From Corythoichthys intestinalis (Eukaryota > Chordata > Actinopteri > Syngnathiformes > Syngnathidae): a stretch of DNA of 64,000 nucleotides. Each line of letters starts with the position of its first letter. Position 1 is the stretch's first letter. Position numbers and translations under genes: made by a program. The stretch spans positions 46,995,001 to 47,059,000 of the forward strand of contig NC_080412.1 in assembly GCF_030265065.1 (NCBI RefSeq), in the 5' to 3' direction. The notes under the pieces were generated by a model. It searched no databases. It was not told where the DNA came from and was given only the letters and a program-made list of their open reading frames with translations. Below are positions 55,010 through 64,000 of the stretch, piece after piece.

Positions 55010-55379
55010 TGTGCCGGTATGAGATTCTGACGGCATGATAACCTTAAGCCAAAACATCATGGTATTGCAATTACACCTCTAAAATATGTTACTTTGAGAT
55101 ATCTAGCCGAAGTATTCCCATACCAGCGATTTTGTTTTCTTCGATGGGTGGAAAAAGTAAAGTTTCACCTACGACAGCGATTGTGTAGCACAGCTGACTC
55201 ACTGACACTGAGCAACAACCGTTGGTGTAGGGTGGAGCCTTGTAAGCGACGGATTTGCATTTTAGGACATAAAAAATAGCTAATAATTTAGGGACGGTAT
55301 GACACAAAAGTTTTGCGGTTTTAAAACCTTGACGTTTTCATACCACGGTATACCTTAAAACCGGTAATCGGCACATGTC
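55010..55379. mobile_element. MITE nested in the Tc1 copy
   Basis: Ends CATGTGCCGGTATGAGA and ACCGGTAATCGGCACATG are inverted. It interrupts the start of the transposase (TTGTACAAA...CTTGATCGCAGG is continuous in the other copies). Confidence 0.7.
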
Positions 55380-55839
55380 ATTGTCTACCTTGATCGCAGG
55401 TCTTCAGACAGCTCTTTTGACCGAGCCATGATGCACATCAGACAATGCTTCTCATCAAGACAAGTCTTACCAGGTGTATGTTTTATAGTGGGTAGGGCAG
55501 CTTTAAACCACTCATCCGTGATTGGGAACATACCTGACTTAAAATGTTTGGTAAAATTTAGTTTATTTGCTCTTAAGTCTTCTTAGGAAGAGGTTCGCTT
55601 ATTTTTCCCCCTTCTGTCATTGTTTGCATGCCAGCCTTATTAAAATATGAAAACCTACAAATGTTTGGGTGGTTTTAGTTAAGCAGACACTGTTTTTACA
55701 TCTGTGTGATTTTGACAAAGATCACATTTGTTGGTGATTTTTTTTGCAGAAATGTGAGAAATTCCAAAAAGTTCAGACCCTTTTATACCACTCTACATAA
55801 GTCGGATAGGTCGTAACCTGGGGACTACCTGTACTGTTA

Positions 55840-56470
55840 TCTTTTGCAACAACGACTTTTTGTTTCGCAAAACAATCTCACGTTTCATCTGTTACTGTGT
55901 GTTATCTGACGGCTACTCATTTGCCTGGTTTGCATACAACACCGGTTGCCTCTTAAATCTCTTGATACTGTTTGTTTCTGTCTTGTATGTATAGGTAGCT
56001 TTTAAAGGCAACACTTATGCCTAGTGAGAATAATTTAGTCATTCACTTTGGTTTGCAGTATTGTAAAACTCATAGTTTTTGCACATTCAGCTACCATTAT
56101 TGTGGAAAGTGGCGGGATAAAGCTGTTTTGTTTGCATAGCACATGAGTGGAAGGCAGTTTGTATAGTGCAAAAGCTTAAGACTGGCAATTTATGCATATT
56201 TTTGCATTACAAGGAATGGTGTGTGTGTATTATTATGTGAATTCCATGTTTTATTGGATTATCTAGTTTTTTTTAGTGTCAAGGAATGTTTTGTATTTAT
56301 ATTCTCAGTTGTTTGTACCTAGTGGGACTGTATTGAAAATGTCACTTGTCAATATTCCTTCAATTGTATCTGTTATTTTTTGGAAAATGTTTTGTCAATG
56401 TGAACATTGCCTTAAAGTAAATGAAAAAGGACTAACCTGTATTTGCCTTTTCATTTTCCTGTTAAGGGTA
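55840..56470 (+). other. amer1: Probable remainder of the amer1 3' UTR
   Basis: Single-copy AT-rich sequence without a reading frame, following the nested element. Several T-rich stretches and a GTAAATGAAAAAGGACTAACC segment near 56415 suggest transcript 3' end sequence, but no clear AATAAA at its end fixes the site. An AATAAA at 53822-53827 is an alternative earlier signal. Confidence 0.35.
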
Positions 56471-56687
56471 TATCCCTGCTTGTTGGACCACTCGTCGTCT
56501 TTAGTGCACTTTTGACTAGAAGAGAGATTGAAGTTTTACATAACCACCCCAAGAGAATGAAACCCACATGAAAGCCTGGATTAGTTCTCCTCCCTAAAAC
56601 TAGCTTTTGAGTAGTCCAACAGAAAATAGCACAAGGTATGAATATCTCATTTACAGTTGCATTATACCCAGCTAGTTGCTAAAAAAA

Positions 56688-57496
56688 TACCGTAATTTTT
56701 CAGACTATAAGCCTCTACTTTTTTCCTTCATTTTGAATCCTGTGGCTTATTTGTAGATTTATTTGGGTTAATAGGTAATGTCATAAGACCGTCATCATTA
56801 TGACATGACACTATCACAGGCATTACAGAATGCTTATGACAGATGTCGTTAAGTGTCATCCGGCAAATTATGTCACTAACTCCATTTATGTCCAGCTTGG
56901 ATCTTTTGCATCCATTCAAAGTGAGATAAATTGCCAGATAACACTAAATTACATTAGTTATAAGCATTCAGTAATTCTCATGGCAGAGTCATGTCATACT
57001 TATGATAATGTTATGGTGCCACTGTCAAATAAAGTGTTACCAAATACCATAAATAGCAATTAATGAAACAACTGGAACAGTAAGTGAAGAAATAATTCGT
57101 GCAGAACATGAATTTTGATTGTTATTTACATCTGTAGCGCTGCAATGCATGCTAGGAGGCCTGTTGGACAACAACAGTGTTGACAGCAGGTGGCAGCAGG
57201 GGTTGACTGTCTCCCCCAAGGGAGCAGTGATGGCCAAATTAAGCTTCTTGAAACAGTTAAGCTTTGGTTCAAAGCTTCACGGTGGTTCATTTGGTCTTAT
57301 GACATTCGTATGATGCTACTGTCAAATTCAGTGTTACCAGCTAATATCTTTTGGTCTAAATATCCCATAATACAGTGAGGACAGCTGCATCTTATAGTCC
57401 AGTGCAGCTTATTTATGAACAAATGTTGTTGTCATGTCAAATTGGGTTGGTGGCGGGTTATAGACAGGTGCGCCTTAAAGTGCAAAAATTACAGTA
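56688..57496. mobile_element. MITE, TACCGTAATTTTTCAGACTA family
   Basis: TACCGTAATTTTTCAGACTATAAGC and CCTTAAAGTGCAAAAATTACAGTA are inverted ends. The middle is rich in palindromic GTCAT/ATGAC words (about 56775-57040). No protein. Confidence 0.6.
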
Positions 57497-57635
57497 AGTA
57501 TTTTATGCAGTTTCTGACACTGCACAAAATGCTACGTAGCAACTCGTACTACAAAAAAAAAAAAAAAAGTTGGTTTCAGAAAATTATGTTAGTGATTCAG
57601 CTCTTTATTATTTGGATGTTGGAGAGGAGCCAAAT

Positions 57636-58623
57636 TACAACCTCTAGCAAAAAGTATGGATGAGCACTCACTCAAACATTTTATCATGTAGAACAAACTC
57701 AGATAAAAAGCTTGGAAAAAATAATGAATTAGTTCAATTGTGCAACTCTTTAGCATTCAGAAACACTAAAAGAAATGATGCATCATCACCTTGTCCAATG
57801 CATATTCTTGACTCTTGACAAGGTGATGATGCTGGAACTTTGGTTTGGTGCTGCTCCAGTGAGATTTACAAAGATGACTGCCTGAAGAAAACATCAAAAA
57901 TCCCTCAGTCCTCAATGATATGGGGCTGGATGTCAGCTAATGGTATTGGGGAGATGGCTGTGGTTAAATCTTCAATAAATGCACAAGTTTACATTGAAAT
58001 TTTAGACAGCTTTCTTATCCCTTCAATTGAAAATATGTCATTTTCCAAGATGACAATGCATCATGCCACCGAGCTAAAACTGTTAAAGCATTCCTCGGAG
58101 AAAGACTCATCCAGTCAATGTCATGGCCTGCAAATAGCCCAGATCTCAACCCTGTGGTGGAAATGGAAAAAAATGGTCCACAGCAAGGCTCTGACCTACA
58201 AGGATGATCTAGCAACTGCAATCAAAGACAGTTGGCACCAAATTGATGAAGAATACTCATCAGGTCCATGCCTCAGAGACAGCAAGCTGCCATAAAAGCC
58301 AGAGGTGGTGTGACTAAATACTAGAGATGTGTTTTGATTGTTATTTCTTTGTTTGTTTCTCATGAGTCCATATTTTTTCCCTCAGACTGGAGTGATTCCA
58401 TATATATTTCCCTGCACTTGCTCTTTAAAAGTAACATTTACTGACCACCACAATGTTTTTTATTCATTTCTTTTAGTGTTTCTGAATGCTAAAGAGTTGC
58501 ACTTTTGAACTAATTCAGTTTTTTTTCCCAATCTTTTTATCTGAGTTTGTTCTACATGATAATATGTCTGAGTGAGTGCTTGTCCGAGACTGGTGATTCC
58601 ATACTTTTTGCCAGGTGGTTGTA
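57636..58623 (+). mobile_element. Internally deleted Tc1-like element, third family
   Basis: Ends TACAACCTCTAGCAAAAAGTATGG and TTTTTGCCAGGTGGTTGTA. The transposase piece (57840-58295) reads IPQSSMIWGWMSANGIGEM, then VYIEILDSFLIPSIE, typical of a Tc1 catalytic core. The N-terminal half is missing. Confidence 0.8.
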
Positions 58624-58954
58624 AGTGTTATAAAGGGAAATGAGACTATCAATCGCCATCAATTACTCCCAGATTTTACAGAAGGGCACTAACCTGTAAT
58701 TAATGATGTACTGTAATAGCCTATAGGTACCACAAGAGGGTGGAAAGAACACCTTTTGTGTAAAATTAAGCTCCTCAACTCACTTCAAGACCCCGATAAC
58801 CAATATGGTACTCTTGTTGCTTTGACCTAATCACAATAACGGAGGATATTTATTATTTTTGAGCGAATAGCCAAACTGCAGTAAATTATAACACATAAAA
58901 GGCTTAAAAACTGTACCAAATGGACATTACAGTAAGCCCAATTTATTAGTAATG

Positions 58955-59898
58955 AGTAAGTGTGTAGGTTGGGTCTCAACATAACCTGCATGTACACTTT
59001 TTGCTCAGGATGGGACATTAATAAGACCAAACTGATCGGGTGAACGGTGGTCAGGGCTACATTTCTCACAAATATGAGTCTAATTAATTGATATGCAAAA
59101 TCAGGGGTGCTCATTCAGCGATCACAACCCTAGTGTGGGTAGCTCGCGGCATCACCCCCCCAAAAAACCTTATTAATTTCTTTTTAAATGTACATAGTTA
59201 ATTATGATTGTGTTGTGTGAGCAAGATATGAGGTTATGCAGCACCCGTCTCGCTAAGAAGCTTCTTTCTCACGGTTTTCTCGTTCTATTGTTTCCAGCAG
59301 AGAACTACATTTGTCACCGTTTAATGTTAACAGTAGAAAACACAAAAAAGACACTTTTAGGCAGCTTCCTACTTGAATTTTGCAGGTTAGCAAGTTCACA
59401 CAGTTTAATGTTATGCTAACTCTGATGCAGGTCGGACTTTCAGTAGCAAAATTAGTGGTGTGTTTCCCACCTCCAAAACATTGGTGTCTTTTTAAAATAC
59501 TCACAGTGGCTGCTGCTGCTGCTGCAGGTGGAAAAAAACTTCAAATATCCCTTGTCTTCGATGGCGGCCAGAGGAGGCGGCATGTTGTCGACATGTATTT
59601 CTGTCGGGGCTGTGTGAGTGCGTGTCTGGGGTGGGTCAAGTCATCGGCCAATCAAACGTGCAATTGAGGGGGGGATGGACCGGCGCCTTCAGCAAGTGAA
59701 AAGGGGTAAATACAAGTTTGAACATAATGAAAATAATTCACTGAATAATGATAGGGTCAATTCTATCCTTACAACATATGGGAAGACAACCTAAAATTTA
59801 TAGAATGCATTTAAGGTTGCTTAAAGGTCGGTGGGGACAATTTGAGCCTCCTGAAAAGTTGGTAGTATGTCCCTAACGTCCCTATGCAAGCCTAAGCC
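58955..59898. mobile_element. Relative of hAT element B, opposite orientation
   Basis: The right end GTCCCTATGCAAGCCTAAGCCCTTG matches, reversed, the start of the element at 23707. The left part GGTCTCAACATAACCTGCATGTA matches its other end. Shared interior includes CACCTGCATCAGAGTTAGC-type and GGCGGCATGTTGTCGACATG blocks. Degenerate. Confidence 0.65.
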
Positions 59899-60099
59899 CT
59901 TGGATGAGTGTGTATTTCATGTTTAACTCATTGGCTGCCATTGACGGCTACATACGTCCTACCATTCTTTCCCAATCAAAATGTATTGCCGCCGTCAGTG
60001 GCAGCGATTGACAACGCTACTGTCAAATTAATGACTGTGTTCATCACAGGAGTTGCAAAAGTTCTATTTGCTGCCTTTAAAAGGTTGACTGTGCATGTT

Positions 60100-60700
60100 G
60101 GCGACGTTTCACGTGGAAGGAATGCGCTGCGGTGTCATCGGTGAGCATCCTCTCGTGATCTGGCAACCTTGAACAAACTGCGACAGCACAGACAGCAGCG
60201 CCAATGGCAGCCAAACATCCGAAGAGAATGACAGCAACATGGTGAGCCCGACGCTATCTCTGCACGGTGACACTCGCTCCGATTGCATTGCGCCTTTTCG
60301 CACACACGAGCCCCGCTCCGTCACCGCAACTCGGCCGCGTTATAGGATTGGATTTGGACTTTACCTCAAGTTAAATGTTAGCGCGAGCGTGTCAGCTAAA
60401 CGCTAACGCACGTTCGTAAGCGTGTGTCAAAGTTAGCATCGGGAGCTATCGGCTGGGTTATATGTTAGTAACTACCGAGTGCACTGACTACTTGGCGTGG
60501 TTGACAGCATAACGAGAAAGTCTACCTACTAGCCGCTAACCGCGTTACTTATGAGCTATTACTCGAAAAAGAGCTAACCTGCTTAGTGGATGCGGCTAGC
60601 ATGTTGACACCAGAGAGCTGCTTCGCTAGCCGTGGCTAATCAGGCCACGAAGGAGGTTAAAACCACCACTTTTATCAACTTGACATCGCATTAATAGCCT
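60100..60700. promoter_or_regulatory. CpG-rich promoter-like stretch
   Basis: CpG density rises sharply against its surroundings (for example GCACACACGAGCCCCGCTCC). A GACAGCAACATG followed by GTGAGCCC near 60240 could be a first exon ending in a splice donor. A second possible short exon ends at about 61062 (GACTTAAG followed by GTAAGTTT). No homologous protein recognised. It may be the start of the next gene on the plus strand. Confidence 0.35.
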
Positions 60701-60719
60701 CTGTTTAGTTGAACTGTGT

Positions 60720-63180
60720 TGGTCTAGCACTTATCTAATGGTCTTGTTTCGAATGACATAATACGACGTTGATGTTGACGTATATTTAGGCGTAACACGT
60801 TTGTAAATGAGTGCTATCAAAGTCCCTGAAGTTTTTTCTATTAAAAGTACAAACCGGGATTCATTGAAATTCTGTAAATTAGTACTTAGTAATTTAAGGT
60901 AGGATTTCAATTTTTTAGGAGTGTTGGCTTGAAATGTGAGGCGAATCTACTTATATTTCTTTCTTTCTTTTTTTTTTGTTGTTGTTGGTATTTTTCTTTT
61001 TTTTTGCACCAATTAAGAGCAATTATTCAGCGTTCGTGTCATGTTGTTGGAAGATGACTTAAGGTAAGTTTTGATTGACACTGGCAGAGGTTTTCATTCA
61101 AGAACATGCTCATATATGTTACAGTTTCAAACAGTGCTGTATGCACCAAAAATATTAGAAGCACATAATTGTTAACAATATTTACATATTTTCAAGCTGC
61201 ATTGTGGGATAAGCTGAGGGCACTAAACGATATGGGATAGCATGTACTCACTACTTGTTCAAACAGCACTACAAAGTAGAAACTCACTTTATAGGACACT
61301 TAATAGTGAAGAGAGGTATTCTAAACACATTCGGGGTCACAGGATGGCTTCGAGGACCTCTTCACTTGTTGCCATGAAACAGAACATATGCGTATGGTCT
61401 ACCGTCTTTTCCAATCTAAACTTATTCTGAGTATCTATTGTAAATTATTGGATGGTTTGCTCCATTTTAATCGCCTTAAAAGACTGATGCAGCATTTTAC
61501 ACCAAAACTACACATGAATATTGTTTAACTCATTAAACAGTAGTGCTTCCATAAACATTCATTTTGAATCAATAATCACAGATGGGAACTCTGGGATCCA
61601 GCTCATATATAAATAACATGTTAATTAACGTTATATTACGCTGGACTTCATAAACTTTTGTGCATTGGAACAAAAAACAGCTAAGTTGCAGTATGAATAT
61701 TGTGTCACTGTGAAACTACTGTATCGTTTTTTTTCACAGAGTAAAAGCAGTTATTAAATATCCAATTTTATTGAATCTTATATTTTTGCTTTAGTAGAAA
61801 AGATGTACTTAAAAATTGAATAGAATATGGACTTTTTTCCCCTCGTTTAAAAAAAATTACATTTTCCTAAATGAATTAAAATTGAAAATATTTTCAGTTT
61901 TTGAGTGTATATTTTCCTATTATGTATTCTATTTTTTTTTATATTTAATACATATTTTTAAACTGGAATGCCACATCAAATTTCATTGTTGACAATATTC
62001 TTGCTGACAATGACAACAAAGTTCTGTTAATTAAAAAAAAAGTTAAAACATTCAAATGGAAAAATCAATAAGGATATTTTTTAGGCTAAAAAAAAAGCTT
62101 AACGATGCCTCTAAACAATTAAAGAGTTGGAATAGTCAGCAATTAGCCTCTGCTAGTTCAAATGAAGTGGACATCTATTGCTGTTAATGGCAGTAATTGT
62201 TTTTTTGTTTTTTTTTAAGGACTAGATTTATGATCATTTTAATTATTTGTCTACGGAGTATCTCCCATTTTTATGAAGGAATCTGCTTCCCCAAGAGTTT
62301 AAGTGCAAAGAGTAGGTTAGCTGTAAGTGTTGTGCATTTACTGCTCGCCCGAAGAGAGATGATGAGCCGTGTTTGCTTTAGTCGTGACTTGTACAAAGGA
62401 GTTAGCTGATGACACGGCTGTGTTGCTAGGCAACACACATCATGGGCTGCGCCTCTCGAATTCGGCAGTGTCGTATCTGCGCTCTCCCTAGACCGGCTCG
62501 CCTCGTTACTACCGCCATGAAGATTTTGCCGTTTAAAGAAACGTGTTCTACTGCGAGAAGTACATTTAGTGTCCACAACAGATTAGTTGCCAAGCAATGT
62601 TCACTCTTTGAGAGAGCTCGCAGCACACTGATCAGCCCACACTGTCTCAGGTTCTATGCACTCATGCGTGTCTGCCTTCAATGTTGCTTTTGTGCGTCAA
62701 GGCGAGGGCTTTTCTGCAGTACATTAACAAACCGTGCCTGCTTTTTTCCCCCTTTTATTTGCGTTTTTTCAAAACCAGTGCAGAGCAAAGTCACATGGAT
62801 ATTTTTTGGTGTTTTATTCTTTACAGTATTGAGAATAGTGAGACTGAATTTTGTTGTTCTACTGCGTAAATACAAGCTATTATGAAACACTACTTTGATT
62901 GAAAAGTGAAATTGAGTGAAACTGCGCGGCTTTCAGGCAAATTTTATGCAGAACGGTGTTGTCGTGGCTGTCTGAATATTCATATTTTTTGTCATTTGGT
63001 CCTTGGGTAATATTCTCACTGCATACCAACGACACGAACGTGTTCATTAATGCAACACTATTGTGAATGCATATTAGCCCCACACTGCAAAATGACATTA
63101 GCTACGTTGTAGTATTGGATTCGGATTGGGGGGGGCGACAAAATATCGAAATTGTTATATATCGTGATACTGTGCATCCC
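60720..63180. other. No recognisable gene
   Basis: AT-rich intergenic or intronic sequence with poly-T and poly-A runs. No conserved protein fragment, RNA gene or full transposon was recognised. The 62440-62885 frame looks like chance. Confidence 0.5.
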
Positions 63181-63188
63181 AAAAGATA

Positions 63189-63440
63189 TACAGTGCTGGC
63201 CGAAAGTATTGGCAAACCTGCAATTCTCCCAGAAAAGGATTACAAATGCTTTGGTAGTAATATCTTCATTTATTTTGCTTGCAATGAAAAAACACAAAAG
63301 GAGACTGGGGAAAAATGAAATCATTATCATTTTACACAAAACTCCAAAAATGGGCCGGACAAAAGTATTGAAAAATCATGTGATGCTTCTCTAATTTGTG
63401 TAATTAACAGTACCTGTTACTTATCTGCGGCACATAACCC
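63189..63440 (+). mobile_element. Tc1-like end fragment
   Basis: It begins TACAGTGCTGGCCGAAAGTATTGGCA and is collinear with the left 250 nt of 45104-46612, then breaks off. Confidence 0.8.
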
Positions 63441-64000
63441 TCCAATAATAACCCTCTCAACTTCCCCGATTCCATTGACACTTATAATGGACGTCCAAAT
63501 TTCCTATTCATTTTCAATGGCATTTACTTTGGTTAATGCCATAGACGGCCATGTATGTCGATTCTATAGATGCCAATGTACTTGGATTCCATTGATGCAT
63601 ATGTAAGTCGATGCCATTGACGGCCATGGACATCCAAATTTCCCATTCATTTTCAATGGCAAAAAAACAAAAGTCCCCAAATGACCTGTTATGATGGGGA
63701 CACGCCCCCCAAATGTCACCAAATGACCTGATATGCCATTGACGGCTATGGACGTCCAAATTTCCCAATCATTTTCAATGGCAAAAAAAAAAGTCCCTAA
63801 TCAACAGGAAATGACCAGATATCAATAGGACATGTCCCCCAAATGTCCCCAAATGACCTGTTATGACCAGGACATGCCCCCCAAATGTCACCAAATGACC
63901 TGATATGACCAGGGCACACCCCTCAAATGTCCCCAAATCAACAGGAAATGACCCGATATCAATAGGACGTGCCCCCCAAATGTCCCCGATTCCATTGACG
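63440..64000. repeat. Compound minisatellite running off the right edge
   Basis: Two interleaved word sets recur: CCATTGACGGCCATGGACGT with CCAAATTTCCCATTCATTTT, and CCCCAAATGTCCCCAAATGA with CCTGTTATGACCAGGACATG or a CAACAGGAAATGACCAGATA form. Order and spacing vary, giving a higher-order pattern. It continues beyond the window. Confidence 0.85.

Larger units (their letters stand above)
53998..55796 (-). mobile_element. Tc1-like transposon, minus strand, truncated
   Basis: Same family as 11912-13776, in opposite orientation and lacking its far inverted end at the left. The right end reads TTCAGACCCTTTTATACCACT. Minus-strand remnants include a piece with WPSQSPESNPIEI and an upstream piece at 54816-54595. 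Two MITEs interrupt it. Confidence 0.8.
53763..55831. mobile_element. Tigger-like element containing nested transposons
   Basis: CAGGTAGTTCCCGGATTACGAAC and its approximate complement GTAACCTGGGGACTACCTG form the ends, with TA at each side. A minus-strand Tc1 copy is inserted, itself holding two more elements. It lies in the amer1 3' UTR, starting about 200 nt after the stop. Confidence 0.75.

Noticed and set aside
59505-59530. CTG/GCT triplet run as a coding repeat
   Set aside because: It lies inside a degenerate hAT relative and corresponds to the CAGCAGCAACAGC stretch of the copy at 24110-24123.
62442-62885. 147-codon open frame starting MGCASRIRQCRIC
   Set aside because: No recognisable domain, biased composition and an overlapping opposite-strand frame of similar length. 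Looks like chance in an intergenic or intronic region.

Overview
The window is vertebrate nuclear DNA from a teleost fish. The genes are split into short exons with GT-AG introns, the proteins are clear orthologues of mammalian AIFM1, GAB3 and AMER1, and the noncoding DNA is packed with fish-type DNA transposons (Tc1/mariner, hAT, pogo/Tigger-like) and tRNA-derived SINEs. I cannot name the species. I see no rRNA, tRNA, CRISPR, operon or prokaryotic feature.

Layout. (1) Positions 946-20929, minus strand: aifm1, a mitochondrial FAD/NADH oxidoreductase. I rebuilt 22 coding exons whose phases all join, giving 2247 nt including the stop (748 aa, against 613 in human). The extra length is a Pro/Glu/Ala/Ser-rich linker between the membrane anchor and the FAD domain, built from several small exons of matching phase. 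Two of these exons are a recent tandem duplication. (2) Positions 27164-44707, plus strand: gab3, a docking protein with an N-terminal PH domain, Grb2, PI3K and SHP2 docking motifs, in 10 coding exons (546 aa). One join keeps frame only with a GC-AG intron. (3) Positions 50699-53563, plus strand: amer1, with its whole 954-aa reading frame in one exon, preceded by a probable noncoding exon ending at 47926. (4) Positions 56000-64000 hold no recognisable coding gene. There is a CpG-rich, promoter-like stretch near 60100-60700, and a compound minisatellite runs off the right edge.

The three genes do not form one pathway. aifm1 acts in mitochondrial respiration and cell death, gab3 in receptor tyrosine kinase and cytokine signalling, and amer1 in Wnt/APC regulation at the plasma membrane. 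Their orthologues are all X-linked in human but far apart, so the cluster is best read as retained or rearranged ancestral linkage.

The repeat landscape is unusually legible. Many elements have intact inverted ends and exact 8-bp or TA target duplications, and nesting is several layers deep. Two hAT elements lie side by side between three copies of one 8-bp target. A solo LTR with a 4-bp target duplication sits inside a Tigger-like element upstream of amer1. Exon coordinates were worked out by hand from splice sites, phase and homology, and element ends from inverted repeats and target duplications. No database search was run.
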